NCBI GenBank assembly: GCA_035296565.1
Contig: DATHAQ010000031.1
Coordinates: forward strand, 1-64,000
Source of the DNA: JACCZR01 sp035296565
GTDB lineage: Bacteria; Actinomycetota; Thermoleophilia; Solirubrobacterales; Thermoleophilaceae
Direction: 5' to 3'
DNA length: 64,000 nt
In this document: piece by piece, positions 7,678-16,666 of the stretch
Layout: each line of letters begins with the position of its first letter
How positions within the stretch are numbered: position 1 is the first letter of the stretch
Made by a program: the position numbers and the translations under genes
Notes under the pieces: model-generated
The model's input: the letters and a program-made list of their open reading frames with translations, nothing else
Database searches by the model: none
Told to the model about the DNA's origin: nothing

Positions 7678-7741
7678 CTGGCCATGAGCGCCGATCAGCC
7701 GCCCTAGGTGTGAGCCTTCATAACCCGGGTAGAGGGCGCCG

Positions 7742-8392
7742 ATGCAGGCTGGCCTGCAGTACCGAGAGCTGTTCCTCCATGCCCTGCTCAACGGCGACGC
7801 CCGCGGCGCGGAGATCGCGGCACGGCGGGCCATGGATGCCGGCCTGGACGAGCTCACCGTCTCCGAGCGCGTCATCGCCCCGGCGCTGAAGTCGGTCGCG
7901 GAGATGTGCGAGAGCGGCCTGATCGGCGAGGACGAGGGGGCGGAGGCCGAGCGCATCAGCCTGCGCGTGCTCGCGCTGCAGCGGGAGGCCTTTCGCCGCA
8001 GCCTCCAGCGCGGCGGTGAGGAGATCATGCTTGCCGAGTTGGAAGGCGACCCGCCCACGCCCGAGCTCAGTGACGCGACCACCCTCCTGCGCCGCGCCGG
8101 CTTCCGCGTGAGGCACCTCGGCTCGGGGTTGGCGATCCTCTCCCTGACCCGAGCCGTCGCGCGGCATCGTCCCCAGGCGGTGGTCCTGCACGTCACCAAC
8201 GCGGAGGTCGGCCTCCTGCTCGAGTACGTGCTCGACGAGATCGAGCTGCTGGCGCCCGACACGAAGGTCTTGGTGGGCGGTCCGGGGACCCCGGCCGACC
8301 CTCCGGAGCACGACCGGCTGCTCGGCTGGGATGACCCCAGCGAGATCGTGGCGAAGGTCGACTCGCTGGTGCTGCAGCCCGCGCTGAACTGA
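7742..8392 (+). CDS. B12-binding-fold protein with degenerate cobalamin motif
   Basis: 216 residues with the layout of MtaC/photoreceptor-type proteins: a helical cap (1-90, YRELFLHALLNGDARGAEIA, then VIAPALKSVAEMCESGLIGEDE) followed by a Rossmann-like B12-binding domain (SDATTLLRRAGFRVRHLGSG, QAVVLHVTNAEVG, VLVGGPGTP). The His of the usual DxHxxG cobalamin-binding loop is missing: ELEGDPPTPELSDA stands in its place. It may bind cobalamin base-on or not at all. It could be a sensor or adaptor. No partner regulator is adjacent. Confidence 0.75.
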   Translation: MQAGLQYRELFLHALLNGDARGAEIAARRAMDAGLDELTVSERVIAPALKSVAEMCESGLIGEDEGAEAERISLRVLALQREAFRRSLQRGGEEIMLAELEGDPPTPELSDATTLLRRAGFRVRHLGSGLAILSLTRAVARHRPQAVVLHVTNAEVGLLLEYVLDEIELLAPDTKVLVGGPGTPADPPEHDRLLGWDDPSEIVAKVDSLVLQPALN

Positions 8393-8427
8393 CCCCGCGG
8401 GGCGCACGAGCGGATGTAGATCGCGCG

Positions 8428-8733
8428 TCAGACCTTCGGGCAGAAGGCCTCGATCGCCCGCCGGGCGATCGGATCGACGATCTGCTGCGTCGCGTTCAAG
8501 CAGCGCCGGCGGGCGGTGCGCTTGGCCGCGCGCGAGACGTCGCGGCCGTTGCCGGTGCGGATGAACTGACAGGCCTGGTCGGCGCCCTGGCGCGATGCGG
8601 GGTCCTGGATGCCTGAGGCCGCCTGTCGGCATGCCGCGACGCCGAGGCGGTCGGCAACCACGTCGTCGCTGGTGCAGCCGCCGGCCACCGCGACGCACGC
8701 CAGCAGGGCGGCGGCGGTCGGTCTAGCTCGCAT
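8428..8733 (-). CDS. Small lipoprotein
   Basis: 101 residues. The ATG at 8733 overlaps the end of the upstream CBS protein by 11 bp, so the two genes are coupled. A lipobox signal peptide is visible: TAAALLACVAVAGG then Cys. The mature part is helical and Cys-containing (VAACRQA, QACQFI, RRCLNA, FCPKV), suggesting two disulfides. Function unknown. An alternative start 12 bp upstream (MAPK) is possible. Confidence 0.75.
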   Translation of the reverse strand: MRARPTAAALLACVAVAGGCTSDDVVADRLGVAACRQAASGIQDPASRQGADQACQFIRTGNGRDVSRAAKRTARRRCLNATQQIVDPIARRAIEAFCPKV

Positions 8734-10039
8734 CTTCGGTGCCATCCTCCTCTTCCCGGCGGTCGACCGCCAGGCGCTCGATCCGCGTCTCGTTGACCTC
8801 CAGCACCTCCGCCGAGTGCCCGAGCACCTCGACCCGCTCTCCGGGGGCGGGCACCCGCGCCAGCTGCTCGGACACGTAGCCCCCGACGGTCGTCTCGTGC
8901 GGATGATCGAGCTCGACGCCGAGCCGCTCGGCGAGGCTGCGGACCGGCGCCTCGCCGTCGACCAGCAGCCGGCCGTTCTCTTCCCTGATCTCATCCGGCG
9001 CCTCGACGTCGAACTCGTCCTCGATCTCGCCGACGAGCTCCTCGAGGATGTCCTCCATGGTCAGCAGTCCGATGACCGTGCCGTGCTCGTCGTGCACCAG
9101 TCCGAGATGCAGCCGCGAGGCGCGCATCGTGCGCAGCACCTCGTCGAGCCGTGAGGACTCGGAGATGTGGCCGAGCGGCCGCACCACCTCGGACACCTGC
9201 ACCTCCTCCGAGCCCTCGAAGCACAGCGGCAGCAGGTCCTTGGCGTTGACCACACCCACCGCCTCCTCGAGCCCGCGCTCGGGCTGGCACACCGGCAGCC
9301 GCGTGCGGCCGGTCTCGATCACCCGGGTGGCCGTCTCCTCGGCGGAGTCGGAGGTCAGGACGTAGTCGATCTCCCCGCGGGGCTTCATCGCCTCGCGCGC
9401 GCGCCTGTCGCCGAAGACCAGCGCCGCCTCCGACAGCTCGCGCTCCTCGGCCTCGATCAGGCCCTGCTCGGAGCTCTCGCGCAGCAGCGAGCGAATCTCG
9501 TCTTCGGTGTGCGGCTGGCTGCCGGCCTCCGAGGCGGGCGGCACGCCGAAGGGCTTGAGCAGCAGGTTGCCCATGCCGTTGAACAGGTCGACCAGGGGCT
9601 TCGTCGCCAGGTAGAAGGCGCGCATCATCGGGACCAGCGTCAACACCACGGGCTCGGTGCGCGCGATCGCGAGGCTCTTGGGCGACAGCTCGCCGACCAC
9701 GACGTGCAGGGTGGTGATGATCAGGAACGCGACCAGGCCGGCGAGCCCGAAGCCGGCGATCCTCGCGGAGTCGCCGAGCAGCGGCTCGAGCAGCTCGTGG
9801 AAGGCCGGCTCGCCGAGCGCGCCGAGCCCCAGCGAAGCCATCGTGATTCCCAGCTGGCAGGCCGACAGGTAGGCGTCTATGTGCGCCACGGCGTGGGCGG
9901 CCGACTTGGCGCCCGGCCGGCCCTGGCGCTGGAGCTCCTCCACCTGGGTCGGGCGCAGCCGCGTGACGGCGAACTCCGTGGCCACGAAGAACCCGTTCGC
10001 CGCGACCAGCGCGAGTGCGAGAACGAGTTCGATCGCCAT
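8723..10039 (-). CDS. CNNM/HlyC-type transporter-associated protein (DUF21-CBS-CBS-CorC_HlyC)
   Basis: 438 residues from ATG 10039 (MAIELVLALALVAANGFFVA). The DUF21 transmembrane domain (about 1-180) contains NGFFVATEFAVTRLRPTQ and a conserved VGELSPKSLAI. A CBS pair follows (about 200-330, PRGEIDYVLTSDS and VRPLGHISESSRLDEVLR), then the CorC/HlyC C-terminal domain (LVDGEAPVRSLAERLGVEL). CNNM-type proteins are linked to Mg2+/Co2+ efflux; the annotation 'hemolysin' is historical. The downstream lipoprotein gene overlaps it. Confidence 0.92.
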   Translation of the reverse strand: MAIELVLALALVAANGFFVATEFAVTRLRPTQVEELQRQGRPGAKSAAHAVAHIDAYLSACQLGITMASLGLGALGEPAFHELLEPLLGDSARIAGFGLAGLVAFLIITTLHVVVGELSPKSLAIARTEPVVLTLVPMMRAFYLATKPLVDLFNGMGNLLLKPFGVPPASEAGSQPHTEDEIRSLLRESSEQGLIEAEERELSEAALVFGDRRAREAMKPRGEIDYVLTSDSAEETATRVIETGRTRLPVCQPERGLEEAVGVVNAKDLLPLCFEGSEEVQVSEVVRPLGHISESSRLDEVLRTMRASRLHLGLVHDEHGTVIGLLTMEDILEELVGEIEDEFDVEAPDEIREENGRLLVDGEAPVRSLAERLGVELDHPHETTVGGYVSEQLARVPAPGERVEVLGHSAEVLEVNETRIERLAVDRREEEDGTEDAS

Positions 10040-10127
10040 CCGCGAGGACCCTAGTTCGCCAGTTTGTGAGGATTGGTACCTGGCCGAACGGGGTACCCCA
10101 ACAATGAGGACACAGAGGAGTGCTGCC

Positions 10128-10559
10128 ATGGCTAAGCCAGTGCGAGGGGACGGCGCGGGCGGCGCCGGCCACCATCCGGAGATCGATTGGCACGCCGCCG
10201 AGGAATCTCCCGAGTTCAAGGAGCTGGTGAAGAAGCGCAGGGGCTGGGTGACTCCGGCCACGATCTTCTTCATGGCCTGGTATTTCGGCTTCATCGTCCT
10301 GGCCGGCTACGCGCCGGACTTCATGGGCAAGGAGTTCATCACCGACGGCTTCACGGTCGGCTATGCGCTCGCCCTGACCCAGTTCGTGATGGTCTGGGTG
10401 CTCGCGGTCGCCTACGTGCGCCGCAGCGGCAAGGTCTTCGACCCGCTCGCGCGCAGGGCCGCGGAGAAGGCACTCGAGAGCGCCGGCGCGCGCCGCTCGA
10501 CAGGCCGCTTCGTACGGGGCAGGGAATCCGGCACGACCGGTGAGGAGGTCTCCCGATGA
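10128..10559 (+). CDS. DUF485 membrane protein, partner of the acetate symporter
   Basis: 143 residues. The ATG at 10128 has GAGGAG seven bases upstream; another in-frame ATG at 10104 lacks such a site. The core VKKRRGWVTPATIFFMAWYF and YALALTQFVMVWVLAVAYV are two membrane segments of the DUF485 family (YjcH in E. coli), which nearly always precedes actP. Its stop overlaps the actP ATG (ATGA). The N-terminal His/Gly-rich and C-terminal basic tails are longer than in E. coli YjcH. Confidence 0.9.
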   Translation: MAKPVRGDGAGGAGHHPEIDWHAAEESPEFKELVKKRRGWVTPATIFFMAWYFGFIVLAGYAPDFMGKEFITDGFTVGYALALTQFVMVWVLAVAYVRRSGKVFDPLARRAAEKALESAGARRSTGRFVRGRESGTTGEEVSR

Positions 10560-12214
10560 CGCTCATCGCGGCAGACATCAACGTCGAGGCCCTCGCGATC
10601 TTCGCGCTGGTCCTCGGCATCACGCTCGGGATCACGTACTGGGCCTCGAAGCGCACCTCCACGGCCACGGACTTCTGGGCGGCCGGGCGCGGCATAAGCG
10701 GCGCGCAGAACGGGTTCGCGATCGCCGGCGACTACATGTCGGCGGCCTCGTTCCTGGGCATCGCGGGTCTGATCTTCCTGTACGGGTTCGACGGCTTCCT
10801 GTACTCGGTCGGGTTCCTGGTCGCGTTCCTGACGGTGCTCTTCCTGCTCGCCGAGCGGATGCGCAACACGGGCAAGTTCACGATCGCCGACGTGCTCTCG
10901 TTCCGCATGAACGAGAAGCCGGCACGCGGCGCGGCGGCTCTGGGCACGCTGGCGGTGGCCGGCTTCTACCTGATCGCGCAGATGGTGGGCGCCGGACTGC
11001 TGATCGACGCGCTGGTGGGCATCGGCTTCGCCCCGGCTGTGCTGCTGACCGGCATCTTCATGCTCACCTACGTGGTCTTCGGCGGCATGATCGCCACGAC
11101 CTGGGTGCAGATCGTCAAGGCAGTGCTGCTCATGACAGCGACGATCGTCATGTCGATCTTCGTGCTCGTGAAGGTCGGCAACCCCATCGACCTGTTCCGC
11201 GACGCCCAATCGGAGTCGGGTGAGGGAGGCGCCTACCTCGAGCCGGGCCTGTTCCTCGCGAACCCGATCGACACGATCTCGCTGGGCCTGGGCCTCGTGT
11301 TGGGCACCGCGGGACTGCCGCACATCCTGATGCGGTTCTTCACCGTCCCGAACGCCAAGGCGGCACGGACCTCCGTGCTGTGGGCCGTCGGGCTCATCGG
11401 CGTCTTCTACGTGCTGACGACCCTGCTCGGCTTCGGCTCGCGCGCCGCCCTGCAGGGCGCGGGCGCGGTCGACAAGGTCGGCGAGGGCGGCAACCTGGCC
11501 GTTCCCTACCTGGCCGAGAACCTCGGCGGGGGCGCGGGCAGCTTCGGCGGCGACGCCTTCTTGGCGATCGTGGCCGCGGTGGCCTTCGCGACCATCCTCG
11601 CCGTGGTCGCCGGCCTGGTGATCTCGGCTTCCGGCGCGGTCGCGCACGACGTCTACTCGAACATCGTCAAGAGCGGCAGGAGCACCGAGAAGCAGGAGGT
11701 CTGGGTGGGCCGCATCGCGGCGGTGGCCGTCGGACTACTGGCGATCGGCATCTCGCTCCTCGCCGGCGAGGGCCTGAACGTCTCGTTCATGGTCGGCCTC
11801 GCGTTTGCCGTTGCGGCGAGCGCGGTGTTCCCGGCGCTGTTGCTGGCGTTCACGTGGCGGCGGTTCAACACCACCGGCGCCATGGTGGGCGTGATCACGG
11901 GCGTGGTTTCGTCGATCTTCCTGGTGATCATCAGCCCCAAGGGCTGGCCGGGGCCGGATGGCGAGGGGGGAGCGTTCAGCTTCTACGACCTCTCGAACCC
12001 GGGGATCATCTCCATCCCGCTGGGCTTCATCGGCTGCTGGCTCGGGTCCATCCTGAGCAAGGAGGAGGCGACCGCCGAGCGCGAGTTCGATGAGCTGTAC
12101 GTGCGCTCGGAGACCGGCCTGGGTGCCGAGGACTCTGACCTCGCACTCGCTCCCTCGGGCGACGGTGAGGCCGGCGGCGCGGGCGAGCGTGTGCCCGCTC
12201 CCACGCCGGGGTAG
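10556..12214 (+). CDS. actP: Cation/acetate symporter (SSS family)
   Basis: 552 residues with about 13 predicted membrane segments and the sodium:solute symporter signature. Landmarks: KRTSTATDFWAAGRGISGAQ near the N-terminus, AIAGDYMSAASFLGIAGLIF (substrate/Na+ region), GLPHILMRFFTVPNAKAA, and a charged C-terminal tail. It imports acetate or short-chain monocarboxylates with Na+ or H+. Placed between DUF485 and acs, it forms an acetate-scavenging operon. Confidence 0.92.
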   Translation: MTLIAADINVEALAIFALVLGITLGITYWASKRTSTATDFWAAGRGISGAQNGFAIAGDYMSAASFLGIAGLIFLYGFDGFLYSVGFLVAFLTVLFLLAERMRNTGKFTIADVLSFRMNEKPARGAAALGTLAVAGFYLIAQMVGAGLLIDALVGIGFAPAVLLTGIFMLTYVVFGGMIATTWVQIVKAVLLMTATIVMSIFVLVKVGNPIDLFRDAQSESGEGGAYLEPGLFLANPIDTISLGLGLVLGTAGLPHILMRFFTVPNAKAARTSVLWAVGLIGVFYVLTTLLGFGSRAALQGAGAVDKVGEGGNLAVPYLAENLGGGAGSFGGDAFLAIVAAVAFATILAVVAGLVISASGAVAHDVYSNIVKSGRSTEKQEVWVGRIAAVAVGLLAIGISLLAGEGLNVSFMVGLAFAVAASAVFPALLLAFTWRRFNTTGAMVGVITGVVSSIFLVIISPKGWPGPDGEGGAFSFYDLSNPGIISIPLGFIGCWLGSILSKEEATAEREFDELYVRSETGLGAEDSDLALAPSGDGEAGGAGERVPAPTPG

Positions 12215-12250
12215 AACTACTCTCCGAGACGGTTCGAGGAGAGGAGCGAA

Positions 12251-14236
12251 GTGGAAGCCAGCACGGAGACCGCGGGCGGGCTCGAGCAGGAGCTCGAGCA
12301 GCTGACAGGGCGCGAGACGTTCGAGCCGCCGGCGGGGTTCGTCGAGAACGCGCGGATCTCCGACGGGTCCGTTTACGAGGAGGCGGGCGAGGACCCGGTC
12401 GCGTGGTGGGCCGAGCAGGCCAAGGACCTGCACTGGTTCGAAGATCCGTCGGAATCGCTCGACGACTCGAACCCTCCGTTCTACAAGTGGTTCGCTGACG
12501 GCAAGATCAACGCTTCGTACAACTGTCTCGACCGCCACGTGGAGGAGGGCAACGGCGACCGCGTCGCCTTCATCTGGCGCGGCGAGGAGGGCGCGGAGCG
12601 CCAGCTCACCTACTCCGACCTGCTGGCCGACGTCAAGCGGTTGGCCAACGCCCTGACCGATCAGGGCGTGGAGAAGGGCGACGTCGTCGGGATCTACCTC
12701 CCGATGATTCCCGAGGTGGTCGTCTCGATGCTCGCGTGCGCACGCATCGGCGCCCCGCACAACGTGGTCTTCGGCGGCTTCTCGCCGGGCTCGGTGTGCG
12801 AGCGCATGCAGTTCTCCGACGCCAAGGCGCTGATCGTCACCAACTACGCGCGGCGCAAGGGCAAGGCGGCCTCCGTCAAGTCCGAGGTCGACGAACTGAT
12901 GGACGACATGCCCACGGTCGAGACCCTGATCGTGGTGCGCAATACCGACGACGACGCTCCGATGACCGAGGGCCGCGACCACTGGTGGCACGAGCTGCTC
13001 GGGGCCGCGGACGACGAGCACGAGGCGGAGCCGCTCGACGCCGAGCACCCGCTGTTCATCCTCTACTCGTCTGGCTCGACCGCCAAGCCGAAGGGCATCC
13101 TTCACACGACAGGCGGCTACCTGACCGGCGTCAAGTGGACGACGAAGTACGTCTTCGACATGCGCCCCGAGAGCGACGTCTTCTGGTGCTCGGCGGACGT
13201 CGGCTGGGTGACCGGGCACTCGTACATCGTCTATGGGCCCATGTCCAACGGCGCGACGTCGGTGATGTGGGAGGGGGCGCCCGACTACCCCGACAAGGAC
13301 GCGTGGTGGAAGCTCATCGCCGAGCACGGCGTGACGATCTTCTACACCGCGCCGACCGCGATTCGCGCGGCGATGAAGTGGGGCGCCGAGTACCCCGAGC
13401 GCCACGACCTGTCGTCCCTGCGGCTGCTGGGCACGGTTGGCGAGCCCATCAATCCCAAGGCCTGGGCCTGGTACTGGAAGGTGATCGGCGGCGGGCGCTG
13501 CCCCATCGTCGATACCTGGTGGCAGACCGAGACGGGACACATCCTCATCTCGCCCCTGCCGGGCCTCACGCCCGCCAAGCCGGGCTCGGCCACCAAGCCG
13601 CTGCCCGGAGTGGACGCGGCAGTCGTGAACGAGGAGGGTGAGGACGCCGGCACCGAGCAGGGCCTGCTGGTCCTGCGCAGCCCGTGGCCGGGGATCCTGC
13701 GGACGCTGTTCAAGGACGACGACCGTCTCATCGAGACGTACTTCGACAAGCTCGGCAAGGAGACATACGTCGTGGGCGACGCCGCTCGCCGCGACGAGGA
13801 CGGCTACTTCTGGGTGATCGGGCGCGTCGACGACGTGATCAACGTCTCAGGACACCGGATGTCGACCGCCGAGGTGGAGTCCGCGGTGGTCTCGCACCCC
13901 AAGGTCGCCGAGTCGGCGGTCATCGGACAGACCGACGAGGACACCGGTCAGGCCATCGCGGCCTTCGTGACGCTCGAAGGCAGCGCGGGGGAGGGCTCGG
14001 ACGAGCTCGTGCAGGAGATCCGCGACCACGTGGGCGACAAGATCGGCAAGTTCGCCCGGCCCAAGCGCATCATCTGGGCCGACGACCTGCCCAAGACGCG
14101 CTCGGGGAAGATCATGCGGCGGCTGCTGCGCGACATCGCCGAGGGCCGGGAGCTGGGCGACGTGACCACGCTCAACGACCCATCCGTCATGGAGCAGATC
14201 GAGGAGCGGGTCCAGGACGAGGATGACGAGAACTGA
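12251..14236 (+). CDS. acs: Acetyl-CoA synthetase
   Basis: 661 residues from GTG 12251 with GGAGAGGAGCG upstream. It converts acetate, ATP and CoA to acetyl-CoA via acetyl-AMP. Seen: N-terminal ACAS domain (FYKWFADGKINASYNCLDRH), phosphate-binding loop ILYSSGSTAKPKG, WCSADVGWVTGHSYIVYGP, VDTWWQTETG adenine-binding region, and the C-terminal LPKTRSGKIMRR containing the catalytic lysine normally controlled by acetylation. Directly downstream of actP, 36 bp apart. Confidence 0.96.
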   Translation: MEASTETAGGLEQELEQLTGRETFEPPAGFVENARISDGSVYEEAGEDPVAWWAEQAKDLHWFEDPSESLDDSNPPFYKWFADGKINASYNCLDRHVEEGNGDRVAFIWRGEEGAERQLTYSDLLADVKRLANALTDQGVEKGDVVGIYLPMIPEVVVSMLACARIGAPHNVVFGGFSPGSVCERMQFSDAKALIVTNYARRKGKAASVKSEVDELMDDMPTVETLIVVRNTDDDAPMTEGRDHWWHELLGAADDEHEAEPLDAEHPLFILYSSGSTAKPKGILHTTGGYLTGVKWTTKYVFDMRPESDVFWCSADVGWVTGHSYIVYGPMSNGATSVMWEGAPDYPDKDAWWKLIAEHGVTIFYTAPTAIRAAMKWGAEYPERHDLSSLRLLGTVGEPINPKAWAWYWKVIGGGRCPIVDTWWQTETGHILISPLPGLTPAKPGSATKPLPGVDAAVVNEEGEDAGTEQGLLVLRSPWPGILRTLFKDDDRLIETYFDKLGKETYVVGDAARRDEDGYFWVIGRVDDVINVSGHRMSTAEVESAVVSHPKVAESAVIGQTDEDTGQAIAAFVTLEGSAGEGSDELVQEIRDHVGDKIGKFARPKRIIWADDLPKTRSGKIMRRLLRDIAEGRELGDVTTLNDPSVMEQIEERVQDEDDEN

Positions 14237-14259
14237 GGCCCGCCGCGGGCCTTCCCATA

Positions 14260-14586
14260 TTGCTCGCCGCGCTTGCGGCGACGGTCGGTGGCTGCGGCGG
14301 CGGGACGACCGTGGACCAGGTCGAGACGGACGTCCTCTCGTCGCTGACCAAGGAGCCGCCGCCGGGGGTCCAGGGAACGATTCTGGACGTTGATTGCCCG
14401 GGCTACAGCCAGACCGCCCAGCTCGAGGAGGGGACGCGCCTCCATTGTGGAGCGTTCAACGTCGACAAGGCGGCCCACGCGCCCGAGGAGAAAATCGGAG
14501 ACATCCAGGTGACCGTGGGCCAAGAAGGCGACTACGCCTTCCGCGCCTGCACTGCCACGGCCTCGGGCCGGGGTCCCAAATGCTGA
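14260..14586 (+). CDS. Small lipoprotein (DUF4333-like)
   Basis: About 108 residues. A lipobox signal is visible (LAALAATVGG then Cys), followed by a small domain with CPGYSQ, RLHCGAF and ending ATASGRGPKC, the Cys pairing style of DUF4333 lipoproteins. The start is uncertain: TTG at 14260, or CTG at 14233 overlapping the acs stop, which would add a basic n-region (RPAAGLPI). It is probably the last gene of the acetate operon, ahead of a terminator. Confidence 0.65.
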   Translation: MLAALAATVGGCGGGTTVDQVETDVLSSLTKEPPPGVQGTILDVDCPGYSQTAQLEEGTRLHCGAFNVDKAAHAPEEKIGDIQVTVGQEGDYAFRACTATASGRGPKC

Positions 14587-14607
14587 AGCGCGTTGCTTCA
14601 GCAAATG

Positions 14608-14638
14608 GAAAAGGGGCCCAATCGGGCCCCTCTTTTCC
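14608..14638 (+). terminator. Rho-independent terminator after the acs operon
   Basis: GGGGCCC-AATC-GGGCCCC stem flanked by AAAA and TCTTTT. A weaker hairpin (TGAAGC...GCTTCA, 14583-14601) sits just before it. Confidence 0.85.
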
Positions 14639-14760
14639 ATGGGGACGTTCCACCGGGGCGCTCTGTGCCTCCGGTTCGTCGGTCCACTCCCTTCTTGCAT
14701 CGGAGGTCCCCAGAATTCCTTTAGTGCGCCTTCGCCCCCGGCCAGGTCCCGACCGCTGAG

Positions 14761-15765
14761 ATGAGGGCGCTGATCACAGGCGGGTCGGGCTACATCGGTA
14801 GCCGCCTGGTCGAGTTGCTGGCCGCCCGCGAGGAGGTCGAGCGCATCGTCGTCGCCGACGTCTCCCCGCCGCGCTTCTTCCTGCCCAAGGTCCAGTACGA
14901 GCGCCTGGACGTCCGTGATGGCGCGGCCTGCCGCGAGCTCATCGACCGCTGCGCGCCGGACACGCTGGTCCACCTGGCCTTCATCGTCAACCCCATTCAC
15001 GACGAGGGCCTCATGTACGAGGTCGACGTCAACGGCACCGCCAACGTGCTCGAGGCCGCGGGCGAGGCGGGAACCCAGCAGGTGCTGGTCGCCTCGTCGA
15101 CCACCGCTTACGGCGCTTTCCCGGACAACCCGGTGCCGATCACCGAGGACTGGCCGGTGCGCGGCGTCCCCGACTACGCCTACGCGCGGGACAAGGCGGA
15201 GTCCGATCGCCTGTGCCAGCTGTGGGCGCTGCGCCATCCCGAGCGCATCATGACCATCGTCCGGCCCTGCATCGTGTTCGGGCCCAACGTGGACAACTAC
15301 CTGGTGCGTTTCTGGACCAAGCAGCCCTTCCAGGCCGACACCGGCAACCTCGACCTGCCGTTCCAGTTCGTGCACGAGGAGGACGTGGTGGAGGCCATCT
15401 CCGGCCTGCTGCTGGGCCGTCACGACGGCGCGTTCAACGTGACCGCTGACGGGCTCCTGTCCCTGCGCGAGTGCGCCGAGGTGGCCGGGCTGCCGGTCCG
15501 CCGGATGCCCAAGCGTGTCTTCACGGGGATGGCGAAGGCCTTGTGGGCGGCCCGCGCGTCGGAGGCCCCGCCCGGCCAGATCCGCTTCACCGAGCATCCC
15601 TGGGTCGCCTCGAACGAGAAGGTCAAGGCCACCCTGGGCTGGCAGCCGAAGTACACCTCCCGGGAGACCCTGGAGCTGACCATCCAGGCACACAAGGGCG
15701 TCGGCGAGGCCTCAGCGGTCGGCGGCCCCGCGGCGGCGCCGAAGCCGCCGGCCCCGGTGGCCTAG
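14761..15765 (+). CDS. NAD-dependent epimerase/dehydratase (extended SDR)
   Basis: 334 residues. The Rossmann motif GGSGYIG at residues 7-13 binds NAD(P), and the catalytic Ser (VASSTTAYG) and YxxxK (YAYARDK) are present. The family includes UDP-sugar epimerases and other sugar or lipid dehydratases; the substrate cannot be read. The C-terminal tail is Ala/Pro-rich. The gene stands alone after the acs terminator. Confidence 0.85.
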   Translation: MRALITGGSGYIGSRLVELLAAREEVERIVVADVSPPRFFLPKVQYERLDVRDGAACRELIDRCAPDTLVHLAFIVNPIHDEGLMYEVDVNGTANVLEAAGEAGTQQVLVASSTTAYGAFPDNPVPITEDWPVRGVPDYAYARDKAESDRLCQLWALRHPERIMTIVRPCIVFGPNVDNYLVRFWTKQPFQADTGNLDLPFQFVHEEDVVEAISGLLLGRHDGAFNVTADGLLSLRECAEVAGLPVRRMPKRVFTGMAKALWAARASEAPPGQIRFTEHPWVASNEKVKATLGWQPKYTSRETLELTIQAHKGVGEASAVGGPAAAPKPPAPVA

Positions 15766-15856
15766 CAGCGCGCCGGATCACCCGGTAGGTGCCGCGGGCC
15801 GGCCCACCCCTCGACGGAATTCGTCAGCGCCCTGACGGATCGCCCGGACGGCGGAC

Positions 15857-16093
15857 GTGGTACGCGTCCCGGCGCGGAGCCCGGGAGGATTCAGCCGGGA
15901 AAGCAGCGGGTACGCGCCAAGTGTGGCTCTCCGCGCCGGTCCCCACCTGCACGTCACCCGCGACTCCGACCTTGAAGGGGACGGCAACGTCGGCCTCAGC
16001 GGATCCGCGAGGGCGGCGTGGATGGGCTCGCTCGTGGCCTGCCTGATCGTCTGGGCGATAGTCGCCGTGGCGGTCTACGAGCTGCTGAGATAG
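15857..16093 (+). CDS. Possible small membrane protein
   Basis: The GTG at 15857 gives 78 residues; an internal GTG at 15923 would give 56. The C-terminal 24 residues (WMGSLVACLIVWAIVAVAVY) form one clear membrane segment, with a short polar N-terminal part before it. No homologous family is recognised. The coding claim rests only on the hydrophobic segment and reasonable codon use. It is the last candidate gene before the element 2 boundary. Confidence 0.4.
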   Translation: MVRVPARSPGGFSRESSGYAPSVALRAGPHLHVTRDSDLEGDGNVGLSGSARAAWMGSLVACLIVWAIVAVAVYELLR

Positions 16094-16225
16094 GCAGCGC
16101 CGGCGAGGAACGGCATTGGAACGCCCTGGATCACATCGCACTGCGGCCGTCCGCACGGCTCCCGCGTGAGTAGGCGGCCCTCGTGAGGGCCGTTGAGATG
16201 GCCTTGCAGCGTCGTGAGAAGCTAG

Positions 16226-16452
16226 ATGCGGGCGGGCCGGGCTTGCCCCTCCGGAACCCTGCCGGGAGCAACGCTCGTCCCGCCCTTTGTCTTATCGGCA
16301 CGAACGCGATTCCCTCCACCCCCGGATCGGATCATTGACCACGACGAGAGGTCGGCATGTCGGGGAGGAGGGGCGGGATGGGCTTGCGCCTCCGTCCCTG
16401 CCGGGAGCAATGCTCGTCCCGCCCCATGTGTTAACCCGCGTGAACGCGACCT
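16226..16452. repeat. Two structured direct repeats
   Basis: Two imperfect copies of about 75 nt (16226-16312 and 16371-16450) share CCCTGCCGGGAGCAA, GCTCGTCCCGCCC and GAACGCGA. Each can close an outer stem (GGGCGGG 16230-16236 with CCCGCCC 16279-16285; GGGCGGGA 16371-16378 with TCCCGCCC 16417-16424) around two small hairpins (GGC-TTG-type, and GAGC-AAY-GCTC). The region from 15776 to 16485 otherwise holds only the small ORF at 15857. Confidence 0.5.
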
Positions 16453-16485
16453 GTTGCGGCGCGTCGACCTCGCGCGCTTCAGGCG

Positions 16486-16523
16486 CATGGGCCGTGCTGG
16501 GCTCGAACCAGCGACCTCCAGCT
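16486..16523. repeat. attL: 38-bp copy of the tRNA-Val 3' end
   Basis: Starts CATGGGCCGTGCTGGGCTCG and is identical to 29105-29142. It covers the T-arm and acceptor 3' half of tRNA-Val. Beyond it the match breaks down (one base missing in the anticodon-arm region), so this is not a functional tRNA. Confidence 0.9.
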
Positions 16524-16637
16524 GTCGAGCCGATGCGAGTTAGGGCCGAAATGGGCTCAAAGCCGCAGGAACATTGGGGCCAAGCTTAGTTCGACGCGAG
16601 CCGAAATACGACGCGATTGGGCACGATCCGGGGGGGT

Positions 16638-16666
16638 TTGGGCACTAGAACGGCGCTAGTGCCCAA
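16638..16666 (-). terminator. Perfect 11-bp hairpin after the 16667-17398 gene
   Basis: TTGGGCACTAG (16638-16648) and CTAGTGCCCAA (16656-16666) with a 7-nt loop, directly downstream of the leftward gene's stop codon. On the minus strand it is followed by AACCCCCC, without a T run, so termination is likely but not certain. Confidence 0.55.

Noticed and set aside
16486..16560. Second tRNA-Val gene
   Set aside because: Only the 3' half matches; the anticodon arm is disturbed and no 5' half exists, so it is attL.
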